From NCBI GenBank assembly GCA_017643025.1, contig JAEPOG010000008.1, forward strand, positions 1 to 55,813: a stretch of DNA of 55,813 nt, given 5' to 3'. Made by a program: the position numbers and the translations under genes. The stretch is from Rhizobiaceae bacterium. Lineage in GTDB: Bacteria > Pseudomonadota > Alphaproteobacteria > Rhizobiales > Rhizobiaceae. Below are positions 34,902 through 42,238 of the stretch, piece after piece. Position 1 is the stretch's first letter. Every line of letters begins with the position of its first letter. The notes beneath the pieces are model-generated. The model was not told where the DNA came from. It was given only the letters and a program-made list of their open reading frames with translations, and searched no databases.

Positions 34902-36145
34902 CAGCCGCCAAGAAGACCGTTCCGGCGCTCGAGGTGAATCGCGAGCGGCTCTGGGCCCGCCACATGGCGATGGCCCGCATCGGTGCCATCGAGGGAGACG
35001 GGTCATGCCGTCTCGCGATGACCGCAGAGGACGCCGAGGCGCGGGCGCTTCTTGCCGGGTGGTGTCGCGACGCGGGGTTGGAGCTCCACGTCGATCGCGC
35101 CGGCAACATGTTCGCCGTGCGCGCCGGCAGCGACCCGGCCCGGAAGGCGGTGGCGTGCGGAAGCCATTTGGACACGCAGCCACATGGCGGCCGTTTCGAC
35201 GGCGTCTCGGGCGTCCTCGCCGGGCTCGAGGTGATCGAGACCCTCGCCGAAGCCGAAATCGCGACCGCCGCCCCCGTCGCCGTCGTGAACTGGACGAACG
35301 AGGAGGGCGTGAGATACGCGCCGGGTCTCCTCGGCTCCGCATGGTACAGCGGCCTAATCGGAGACGACGACCTCTCGAACCTGCGGGCCTCCGATGGGAC
35401 TTCGTTCGATGAGGAGGCCCGGCATCGCGGCTGGCTGGGAGAGACGTCCGTGAAGTTCCCAGTCGAGGCGTTTCTGGAACTTCATATCGAGCAGGGGCCG
35501 ATCCTTGAGCGCGAGGCAAGGCAGGTCGGCATCGTCACGTCCGTCCAGGGGCTGACGTGGCTCGACGTCCGTGTTCTGGGAACGGACGCCCATGCGGGGA
35601 CGACCCCTCTCGACCATCGGCAAGATGCCCTCTTGGCCGCCGCCCGCATGCTCGAAGCGCTCAACGAGGCGGGCCGTGACCACAGTTCGGCGGCAAGGGT
35701 GAGCGTGGGCCGGCTGAGGACCGCGACGGACGGACCGAGCACGATCGTGGGCGAAGCGAACTTCGTGATCGACATCCGCCATCCGGATCCCTCGACCCTG
35801 GCGGAACTCGGGACCCGGTGTGCGGAGATTTGCCAGTCGGTCGGTTCACGGAGTGGATGCCGGACAAGCGTCACACAGCGGATTTCTGTCCCGCCGACCA
35901 AGTTCGACCGGCGCTGCATCGAGGCGCTCGAAGCCGGAGCCGTAAGACGGAAGTATTCCTATCGACAGATCCCGAGCGGCGCGTTGCACGACGCATCTAA
36001 CGTCGCGCGGGTCGTGCCGACCGCAATGGTGTTCGTCCCCTGCCGGGGCGGGATCAGCCACAACGTCGCTGAATACGCCTCGCCGGAAGATCTCGCGGCC
36101 GGAACTAATGTCCTACTCGATGCCGTCGTTCAACTGGCGAGTTGA
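34898..36145 (+). CDS. M20-family N-carbamoyl-L-amino-acid hydrolase / ureidoacid amidohydrolase
   Basis: A 415-residue metalloenzyme of the M20 carbamoylase group. The metal ligands are complete: H90 (CGSHLDTQ), D101 (GGRFDG), E135-E136 (WTNEEGVRY), H196 (LELHIEQGP) and H388 (GGISHNVAEY). The dimerisation lid contains GTDAHAGTTPLDHRQDAL. These enzymes cut N-carbamoyl-L-amino acids, allantoate or beta-ureidopropionate to the amino acid, CO2 and ammonia. The GTG start is coupled to the permease stop. Following HyuA and HyuB it most likely completes an L-hydantoin type pathway, in contrast to the D-specific pair at 19611-22053. Allantoate amidohydrolase is the main alternative. Confidence 0.88.
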   Translation: MTAAKKTVPALEVNRERLWARHMAMARIGAIEGDGSCRLAMTAEDAEARALLAGWCRDAGLELHVDRAGNMFAVRAGSDPARKAVACGSHLDTQPHGGRFDGVSGVLAGLEVIETLAEAEIATAAPVAVVNWTNEEGVRYAPGLLGSAWYSGLIGDDDLSNLRASDGTSFDEEARHRGWLGETSVKFPVEAFLELHIEQGPILEREARQVGIVTSVQGLTWLDVRVLGTDAHAGTTPLDHRQDALLAAARMLEALNEAGRDHSSAARVSVGRLRTATDGPSTIVGEANFVIDIRHPDPSTLAELGTRCAEICQSVGSRSGCRTSVTQRISVPPTKFDRRCIEALEAGAVRRKYSYRQIPSGALHDASNVARVVPTAMVFVPCRGGISHNVAEYASPEDLAAGTNVLLDAVVQLAS

Positions 36146-36158
36146 CTCTTTTCGAGTC
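36144..36158 (+). terminator. weak hairpin at the end of the second hyu operon
   Basis: GACTC (36144-36148) and GAGTC (36154-36158) form a 5-bp stem over a TTTTC loop, starting in the stop codon of the M20 hydrolase. No T-run follows, so termination is doubtful. Confidence 0.2.
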
Positions 36159-36257
36159 GGGGCGGCTGTCGTCAGCTATGGCTACTCGCGGATTGCCTGT
36201 TGCGCCGTCGCAATTCCCTGTAAACTGGACTGCACCCCAGGGGTTGAACAGGGATTA

Positions 36258-37052
36258 TCATGGTTTCCCAGTGGCAGAGGCTCGTTGCTCCTCATAGTCG
36301 TTCGGACTGACATAGCCGATCGCGGAATGCAGCCGTCGTTTGTTGTACACCTCGTCGATGAAGTGCGGCAGGTCAGTGATAACCTCGGTGAACGTTTCAT
36401 AGTCGGCCAGATAGACAGCCTCTACCTTCAGGGTCTTCATGAAGCTCTCGGCTCTAGCGTTGTCGTACGGGTTGCCGCGCCGTCCCATCGAGCCGCGTAG
36501 ACCGTGCTTTGCAAGGAGCATCCGGTAGTCCTCAGCAGCGTACTGAGAACCACGATCGGAGTGGTGGATGCAGCCAGGTTGCGGGTGGCGACTGTCGATT
36601 GCCGCCTGCAAGGCCGCAATGGTCAGACGGGTATCCAGAAAGCGGGCGATCGCATAGCCGACAACCCGCCGCGACCAAGCATCGAGAATGACGGCAAGAT
36701 AGGCAAATCCCCGAGCGATCGAGATGTAGGTCAGGTCAGCGACCCATAACTGATTGGGTCCTGTCAGGGCGAAGCCTCTCGTCAGATTGGAGAAGATCGG
36801 TCCGCCATGGTCACTGTCCGTTGTTCGAACATACCGCCGCTTGGGACGGACGCTGAGGCCTTGCTCGCGCATGATGCGCATTGTCTTCTTGTGATTGACG
36901 ACAAAGCCATCGCGGCGCAGTTGTGCGGTCACTCTTCGATACCCGTAGCGGGGGAACTCGACGCAGATTTCGCCGATCTTCTCGACAATCCGGGCGTCCT
37001 GCGGACGCTGCCCGCAAGGCTCGGTGTAGAAGGTCGATCGCGGCATGTTCAT
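36258..37052 (-). CDS. IS3-family transposase OrfB (DDE integrase domain)
   Basis: A 264-residue integrase-type transposase. The catalytic triad is D106 (WVADLTYI), D166 (HHSDRGSQYAA) and E202 (NARAESFMKTLK), with 35 residues between the last two, as expected for IS3 elements. The upstream domain holds FPRYGYRRVTAQLRRDG. Its ATG overlaps the orfA stop (ATGA). In IS3 elements OrfB is often also fused to OrfA by -1 frameshifting; I see no perfect A6G slippery site in the overlap, so simple coupling is possible. Confidence 0.92.
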   Translation of the reverse strand: MNMPRSTFYTEPCGQRPQDARIVEKIGEICVEFPRYGYRRVTAQLRRDGFVVNHKKTMRIMREQGLSVRPKRRYVRTTDSDHGGPIFSNLTRGFALTGPNQLWVADLTYISIARGFAYLAVILDAWSRRVVGYAIARFLDTRLTIAALQAAIDSRHPQPGCIHHSDRGSQYAAEDYRMLLAKHGLRGSMGRRGNPYDNARAESFMKTLKVEAVYLADYETFTEVITDLPHFIDEVYNKRRLHSAIGYVSPNDYEEQRASATGKP

Positions 37053-37402
37053 GAGCTCACATCCTCGCCGGATGGCGAGACCGGCGGGCCGCTCACCACG
37101 GATGTAGTCGCGGCGTGTCGCAATGGTGAGCTTTTGAAGACCCCCCTTAAAAACTCCAATTCCATGGTCAGCTTGCCGACCATGCGTTCAAGCTCAGCGA
37201 TCTTGACTTCGTGCGCCGACAGCCTCGGCATCGGAACAAAATCGGGCTCGAACTCTCCGGCCTGGTATTTTGCTACCCAGATCCGGATCAGATTCCGTGC
37301 TACCTCATGCTTGCGGGACAAAGCGTTCAGCGATGCGCCCGCCAAGAACTCCTCGGAGACCTGCCGTTTGAACGCGACAGTGAAAACGCGGTAGTTGGAC
37401 AT
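37049..37402 (-). CDS. IS3-family transposase OrfA
   Basis: This 117-residue protein has an N-terminal helix-turn-helix (FKRQVSEEFLAGASLNALSR, then ARNLIRIWVAKYQ) and a leucine-zipper-like end (HEVKIAELERMVGKLTMELE). It binds the terminal repeats and multimerises with OrfB. AGGAGAAGG precedes the ATG. The C-terminal tail after FLRGVF is the part that overlaps the region leading to orfB. Confidence 0.9.
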   Translation of the reverse strand: MSNYRVFTVAFKRQVSEEFLAGASLNALSRKHEVARNLIRIWVAKYQAGEFEPDFVPMPRLSAHEVKIAELERMVGKLTMELEFLRGVFKSSPLRHAATTSVVSGPPVSPSGEDVSS

Positions 37403-37483
37403 GGCCTTCTCCTGAATAAGGCCCCGCCACCATACGAGGAAATTCCCTGATCACTTCTGTCCATTCCCTGGGGTGCAGTCCAA

Positions 37484-37686
37484 AACGGCGGTCAAATTCC
37501 CTGATAATGGACTGAAAATTCCCTGTTAGGCCGAGTAGGGAATTTGGACCGCAAGCGCCTGAATTCACTGGCCTATTCCAGGCGACTTGAGCCGCGGATT
37601 CCCAGCTTTCCGGCGATATTCCCTGTAAATCGCGGGTTATCAGGGAAATCGGCACCTGAGACAGGTTCGCCAGAGACTGGCCACAC
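37484..37686. repeat. ATTCCCTG repeat cluster with inverted repeats, interrupted by the IS
   Basis: ATTCCCTG occurs at 37497-37504, 37519-37526 and 37618-37625, and once more left of the IS at 36213-36220. GCGGTCAAATTCCCT (37489-37503) pairs with AGGGAATTTGGACCGC (37538-37553), with one extra G. TTCCCTG (37619-37625) faces CAGGGAA (37641-37647). I recall similar motifs being scattered in rhizobial genomes. There is no coding frame here. The helicase homology ends exactly at the right edge, so the repeat block has replaced the rest of that gene. Confidence 0.6.
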
Positions 37687-38125
37687 CACCAGATGCGGCG
37701 GGCACAGGACCGTGAAACGACCAATCTCGCCGCGGTCGAGCATCTCGCGCAGGATCAATCCGGCTTCTATCGGTCTTGCCGATGCCGACATCATCGGCGA
37801 TCAGCAGGCGGATCGTCTCCAGGCGCAGCGCCATCATGAGAGGGGCCAGTTGATATGCCCGAGGCTCGAAGTTGATCCGGCCTGCGCTTCGGAAAGGACC
37901 AGCGCCGCGGCGTAGAGAAAGGCGAAGGGCATCCCGAAGAAGCTGCGCCGCATCCCGCCCCCCCGTGCGCTCGGTATTCGGAGCGTCGAAACTTGCGTAG
38001 GAGACCGGCTCGGCCTCAAGCTCAGGCAGGATCGCCTCGATTTCAGCCTCGGAACCGGTGAGAGGCCGCAAGGCGAGCGCCGCATCCCAAGATCTGGCGA
38101 GTGACAGAAACCTGAAGCCGTTCAC
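37687..38125 (-). pseudogene. SNF2/DEAD-type helicase fragment, truncated and frameshifted
   Basis: The minus strand reads SLARSWDAALALRPLTG, LRDALRLSLRRGAGPFRSAG, FEPRAYQLAPLMMALRL and LLIADDVGIGKT, the Walker A region of a large SNF2-like helicase common in rhizobia. After GKT the frame breaks; one extra base near 37771 shifts the continuation, IEAGLILREMLDRGEIGRF up to CPPHLV, into another frame. Homology stops at 37687, where the repeat block begins. The intact family protein is about 1000 residues, so over 80 percent is missing. It is non-functional. Confidence 0.72.
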
Positions 38126-38156
38126 ATGATTGGCCTCCTATCCGGAGGATCAAGCG

Positions 38157-39140
38157 ATGGTCTCGGGCAAATCGGCACCAAGCGGCCGCCGATCTGATGG
38201 CGGAGCCAATGGCACTGGCAGGCAAACAGAACGCTGGCTTCAGGTCGGGGTCGGCCGCGCGATGGCGCATCATGGCGAACTCTTGCAGGGTGTCTTCGAA
38301 GGTGCGGATGGAAGGCTCCATCGCGGGCTCATCACATTGCCACTGGCGGCCCAGCAATCGTTGGTCACCTTCTGGCCGGCAGGAGAGGACGACATCCGCA
38401 CTCGGCCGGCGGACCGCGGGAAGGCGGCGCGGGCGGCGGCGCTGACGCTTGAACATCTGGGCTTTGCCAATGTCGGTGGCGATCTCACCATCGAAAGCGA
38501 CATTCCTGTGGGTCACGGCTATGGCTCGTCCACGGCCGACGTCATGGCGGCGATCCGCGCGGCGGCTGCAGCAGCCGGTGCGACGCTGCGCCGTTCAACG
38601 ATCTGTCGGCTTGCCGTTGAAGCCGAAGGAGCAAGTGATGCCATCGCCTACGGCGACCAAACGGTGCTGTTCGCGCATCGCGAAGGCCGTATCCTCGAAC
38701 ATTTCGGCGGCGAGTATCCGCCGCTCGTGGTGGTCGGCTTCCGGACCGGCGGTGCCCGCCCGATCGACACGCTCAGTTTGCCGCGGGCGCGCTATGATGG
38801 CCAGGAGATCGAGCAGTTCCGTGTTCTGCGCGGCCTGGCATCTCACGCGATCCGGCAGCAGGATCCCCGCTTGATCGGTCGCGTCGCCACCGCGAGCGCC
38901 CGCATCAGCCAGCATCATCTCGCCAAGCCGCGCTTCGAGGCGGTGGCGGAACTGGCGCGGGCGCATGGCGCCTGCGGCGTCCAGGTAGCCCACAGCGGCA
39001 CGTTGATGGGCGTGCTCTTCGATGCCGATGAAGGTGGCGTTACGACACGTACTACCGCACTGGCCAAAACACTGCGGCAAGCCGGGTTCAAAGGGATCGT
39101 GACCTTTGCCGTCAATGTCGACGGAGTTTTCCTGAAATGA
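38157..39140 (+). CDS. GHMP-family small-molecule kinase (L-threonine kinase / homoserine-kinase-like)
   Basis: A 327-residue GHMP kinase. ATG 38157 has GGAGG 8 bases upstream. Motif 1 is VGRAMAHHGELLQGVFEG, motif 2 the phosphate loop IPVGHGYGSSTADVMAA, and motif 3 the C-terminal GVQVAHSGTLMGVLFD. The pattern resembles the L-threonine kinase PduX, which phosphorylates a hydroxyl of threonine using ATP. The gene overlaps the next, a PLP enzyme, by ATGA, suggesting that the phosphorylated amino acid is passed on for elimination or replacement of phosphate. The first 35 or so residues are low complexity and may not be conserved. Substrate unknown. Confidence 0.83.
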   Translation: MVSGKSAPSGRRSDGGANGTGRQTERWLQVGVGRAMAHHGELLQGVFEGADGRLHRGLITLPLAAQQSLVTFWPAGEDDIRTRPADRGKAARAAALTLEHLGFANVGGDLTIESDIPVGHGYGSSTADVMAAIRAAAAAAGATLRRSTICRLAVEAEGASDAIAYGDQTVLFAHREGRILEHFGGEYPPLVVVGFRTGGARPIDTLSLPRARYDGQEIEQFRVLRGLASHAIRQQDPRLIGRVATASARISQHHLAKPRFEAVAELARAHGACGVQVAHSGTLMGVLFDADEGGVTTRTTALAKTLRQAGFKGIVTFAVNVDGVFLK

Positions 39141-40171
39141 GCGGCGGGGACGATTTCCTTGCCGCCTATGAAACGCCGCGCCTCGCGCGCTTGGCCCCCA
39201 ATCTCTTCGCCGCCTGCTTCCCACTGATGAAGCTGCTGCCGGCCCGCTTCATGCTTGAGCGGGCGCAAGCCGACGGCCGCCTGCGGTCGGGCGGACCCGT
39301 CGCGGAAACCACTTCCGGTACCTTCGGCCTGGCGCTCGCCATGCTGGCGGCGGTGCGCGGATTTGATCTCACTCTGGTCAGCGCCGCCAGCCTGATCAAC
39401 GATACGCTCAGACGCCGCCTGGAATTCCTGGGCGCCATTGTCCATATCATCGACGACCCCGAAGGTTCCGGCGCCCAGCGCGAGCGACTCGATCGGCTCA
39501 ATGCGATACTGAAAGATCGTCCGGAGACATTTTGGCCACGGCAGTACGACAATCCCGATAATCGGCTGGCCTATGGGAGGCTCGCCGAAGGGATTACCCA
39601 CGAGATCGGCCACGTTGATTGCCTTGTCGGCTGTGTCGGTTCTGGCGGCTCCCTGTGCGGCACCGGCGGCTTCCTGCGCGAGCTCTTCCCTGAGCTGACC
39701 ATGATTGCCGTTGACACCCATCGCAGCGTGTTATTTGGCCACGCGGCCGGTCGGCGGCTCTTGCGCGGCCTCGGCAACTCGATCGTGCCATCAAACCTGC
39801 GCCATGAGATGGTCGACGAGGTCCATTGGGTCGGCGCGCTGCCCGCGTTTGGTTCGGCACACCGACTTCACCATGACCATGCCCTCTTCATGGGACCGAC
39901 CAGCGGGGCGGCAGCGCTGGTGGCGGCGTGGCACGCGCGCAAGCATCCCGAAGCGGTGACCGTTGTCATCCTGCCCGATGAGGGCCACCGCTACCAGAAC
40001 ACCGTCTATGATGACGAATGGCTGGCGGCGCTCGACGGCTGGCCGGTGGCTGCTCCGGACGAACCCGAAACGCTTGACCGGATCGAGGCGCGAGGGGAGA
40101 GCGAATGGACACGCCTTGTCTGGGACCGCAAACCGGCGCCCACAATGATCAAGGCCGAACGTGGCGTGTAG
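39137..40171 (+). CDS. PLP-dependent lyase, cysteine synthase/threonine synthase fold (type II)
   Basis: A 344-residue fold-type II PLP protein. K32 (PLMKLLPARFMLERA) sits where the Schiff-base lysine lies in cysteine synthases, ETTSGTFGLALAM is the substrate loop (normally TSGNTG, here Asn is replaced by Thr), and GCVGSGGSLCGTGGF is the phosphate-binding loop. The altered loop suggests a substrate other than O-acetylserine. It is coupled to the GHMP kinase, so a phosphorylated hydroxy-amino acid is a reasonable substrate, as with O-phosphohomoserine in threonine synthase or O-phosphoserine in other relatives. Function is not otherwise assignable. Confidence 0.83.
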   Translation: MSGGDDFLAAYETPRLARLAPNLFAACFPLMKLLPARFMLERAQADGRLRSGGPVAETTSGTFGLALAMLAAVRGFDLTLVSAASLINDTLRRRLEFLGAIVHIIDDPEGSGAQRERLDRLNAILKDRPETFWPRQYDNPDNRLAYGRLAEGITHEIGHVDCLVGCVGSGGSLCGTGGFLRELFPELTMIAVDTHRSVLFGHAAGRRLLRGLGNSIVPSNLRHEMVDEVHWVGALPAFGSAHRLHHDHALFMGPTSGAAALVAAWHARKHPEAVTVVILPDEGHRYQNTVYDDEWLAALDGWPVAAPDEPETLDRIEARGESEWTRLVWDRKPAPTMIKAERGV

Positions 40172-40205
40172 ATTGTCGGCCTTGCGTTGCGATCATCTCG
40201 CGCAT

Positions 40206-40266
40206 GCTTCTTTCCGGGAGCATTGCCGAGCGGCGTCCGCGCATTCTAGGCCGACGCTCCCGAAGC
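40206..40266. terminator. large hairpin between convergent genes
   Basis: In the 123-base gap between convergent genes, CGGGAGC (40215-40221) pairs with GCTCCCG (40256-40262). The stem can extend through GCTTC on the left (40206-40210) and AAGC on the right (40263-40266) after an internal bulge. A stem here could end transcripts from both sides, but there is no T-run in either direction. Confidence 0.35.
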
Positions 40267-40294
40267 GCAACCACCGTCCGCAACTACGGTCTCG

Positions 40295-41800
40295 TTACGC
40301 CACGTTGCCAGACCTCTGCCAGCGCAGGTGCCGCATCAACGGCAGGATCAGCGTCAGCGCCGCAATAACGAGGAAGGCGAGGCTGATCGGGCTCGTGACG
40401 AAAAGCACCGGGCTGCCGAAACCGAGGATCAGGCCTTGACGGAGATTTTCCTCAAGCAGCGAGCCGAGCAGGAAGGCCAGGAGCAGCGGCGCCAGATCGA
40501 AGCCGCATTTTCTGAGGCCATAGGCAAGGAAACCGCAGATAGTAACGACGCCGACATCGAACAGGCTGTTGTGGATGGAAAAGGCGCCGATCACGCAGAA
40601 GATCAATATTGAGGGGGCCATCATCGCCGGCGGGATGCGCAGCAACAGCACGAAGACGCGTATCAGCGGCACATTGAGAACGATCAACATGGCGTTGCCG
40701 ATCAGCATACTGGCGATCACGCCCCAGAAGAGCTCTGGATGATCGACGATGAGCCGCGGACCAGGCACGACGCCCTGCATGAGGAGACCGCCCATGATGA
40801 CACCAATCACCGCATTGGCGGGAATGCCAAGGCACAGGAGCGGGATGAAGCTTGCCTGGGCGGCTGCGTTGTTGGCGCTTTCGGGTCCGGCCAGCCCCTC
40901 GATCGCCCCCTTGCCGAAGCGCTCAGGCTGGCGCGCAATGCGTTTTTCCATGACATAGCTGGCAAAGCTTGCAATCAGCGCGCCGCCGCCGGGGAGGAGG
41001 CCGAGAAAGAAGCCCAGCACTGTGCCCCGCGTCATCGGCATGGCGGAATCCTTCCAGTCCTTGGCGTCAGGCAGCAGATCGCGCAGGCGGTAGTGCGTCG
41101 AAAGCGCCGGCGTGAAATCCCGTTGGCGCTCGGCGAGGATCAGTACCTCGCTGACCCCGAACATGCCCATGGCGAGCACAGCGACGTGGAAGCCATCGCG
41201 TAGATAGGGGACGGAGAAGGTGTAGCGTTCCTCGCCTGAGACGAGGTCGACGCCGACGGAGGAAAGCAGGAGGCCGAGCGCCACCATGGCCCAGGCACGG
41301 GTGCGGGGCCCCTCGCCGATATTGGCGGCAAGGGTCAGGCCGAACACCACGAGGGCAGTCTTCTCGACCGGACCAAAGGCCAGCGCCGTCGAGGCGAAAG
41401 CCGGGCCCACAAGCGCGATCACGAAGGTGGCCACGATGCCGGCGATGAAGCTCGCAAAGGCAGTGATGCCGAGCGCCACGCCGGCGCGGCCGGCACGCGC
41501 CATCGGATAGCCGTCGAAGCAGCTGACCACGCTCGCTGCTTCCCCCGGCACACGGAGCAGGATCGAGGCCGTCGAGCCGCCATAGAGCGACCCATAGTAT
41601 ATGCCGGCGAGCAGGATGACCGCAGCGGTCGGCTCCAGCATGATCGAGACCGGCAGCAGTAGGCTGATGGTTGCGGTCGGACCGAGACCCGGCAGGATGC
41701 CGATCGCGGTGCCAAGAACAGCGCCCAGGAAGGCGACGGCAAGATTGGCGGGCTCAAGGGCGACGCCCAGCCCGCCCATCAGATTGACCATGGCGTCCAT
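40295..41800 (-). CDS. tripartite tricarboxylate transporter large membrane subunit (TctA)
   Basis: A 501-residue TctA with about twelve hydrophobic helices and the family signatures GTAIGILPGLGPTATISLLLP, YYGSLYGGSTASILLRVPGE (near 68-87), and the second-half repeat GFFLGLLPGGGALIASFASY. It is the main channel of a cation-driven importer that depends on a periplasmic receptor (TctC). It directly abuts TctB. The operon (IclR, M24, PLP enzyme, TctC, TctB, TctA) suggests uptake of a carboxylate used by those enzymes, not necessarily citrate. Confidence 0.92.
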   Translation of the reverse strand: MDAMVNLMGGLGVALEPANLAVAFLGAVLGTAIGILPGLGPTATISLLLPVSIMLEPTAAVILLAGIYYGSLYGGSTASILLRVPGEAASVVSCFDGYPMARAGRAGVALGITAFASFIAGIVATFVIALVGPAFASTALAFGPVEKTALVVFGLTLAANIGEGPRTRAWAMVALGLLLSSVGVDLVSGEERYTFSVPYLRDGFHVAVLAMGMFGVSEVLILAERQRDFTPALSTHYRLRDLLPDAKDWKDSAMPMTRGTVLGFFLGLLPGGGALIASFASYVMEKRIARQPERFGKGAIEGLAGPESANNAAAQASFIPLLCLGIPANAVIGVIMGGLLMQGVVPGPRLIVDHPELFWGVIASMLIGNAMLIVLNVPLIRVFVLLLRIPPAMMAPSILIFCVIGAFSIHNSLFDVGVVTICGFLAYGLRKCGFDLAPLLLAFLLGSLLEENLRQGLILGFGSPVLFVTSPISLAFLVIAALTLILPLMRHLRWQRSGNVA

Positions 41801-42238
41801 TTATCCGATCCCCAAAATACCTACTGGCAGCGGCACGCTGAGAAAATGGCGAAAGACGCCCCAGGACAGCACGGCCAGCACGACGGCGACGGCAAGCGCA
41901 TAAGCCCAGGAGCGGTTTTCAATCCCGCGCAACACGCCGAGGATGAGGCCAACCGTGGCAATGATCGCACCAAGAGGTTTCATCGCGAGCCCGAAGCCGG
42001 CGACCGCGGCTGCGTAGCGCAGGAGTCGTCTGCGATCGACCGGCTCGTCCTCAGCCTCTGCGATCCCGCCCTGAATGGCCGCAGCGAGGGACGTGGCGAA
42101 CAGCAGCGTTCCGGCGGCGAAGGGGAACAGGCCCGGCCCTGGCCGGTCCATCGTCCACAGGCCGAGTCGCCCAGCCATTGCGGCGGCGGCAAGCCCGACC
42201 GCCGCGAGGCCGATCGCGCTCAATCGCGCCGGGTTCAT
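41801..42238 (-). CDS. tripartite tricarboxylate transporter small membrane subunit (TctB)
   Basis: This 145-residue protein starts with MNPARLSAIGLAAVG and has four hydrophobic helices, the normal TctB layout, with GPGLFPFAAGTLL after the first helix. Its ATG at 42238 overlaps the TctC stop (ATGA), and its stop codon directly precedes the TctA start. TctB assists TctA in the membrane. A longer frame runs upstream, but it lies inside tctC and is not coding. Confidence 0.85.
   Translation of the reverse strand: MNPARLSAIGLAAVGLAAAAMAGRLGLWTMDRPGPGLFPFAAGTLLFATSLAAAIQGGIAEAEDEPVDRRRLLRYAAAVAGFGLAMKPLGAIIATVGLILGVLRGIENRSWAYALAVAVVLAVLSWGVFRHFLSVPLPVGILGIG

Larger units (their letters stand above)
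36226..37483 (-). mobile_element. complete IS3-family insertion sequence, 1258 bp
   Basis: The ends are perfect 17-bp inverted repeats, TGGACTGCACCCCAGGG at 36226-36242 and its complement at 37467-37483. AAAC flanks both sides (36222-36225 and 37484-37487), a 4-bp target duplication that shows genuine transposition. Inside are orfA and orfB on the minus strand, both apparently intact, so the element may be active. It landed inside a region of ATTCCCTG repeats, splitting it into 36213-36220 on the left and the rest on the right. Confidence 0.92.

Noticed and set aside
32471..35519. Long minus-strand frames opposite the sugar-type ABC genes and M20 gene
   Set aside because: Same reason: composition is that of an antisense shadow, with no recognisable domain.
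37441..37483. Counting the ATTCCCTG copies at 37443 and 37464 as part of the repeat cluster
   Set aside because: They lie inside the IS, one within its terminal repeat, so they belong to the IS and not to the target.
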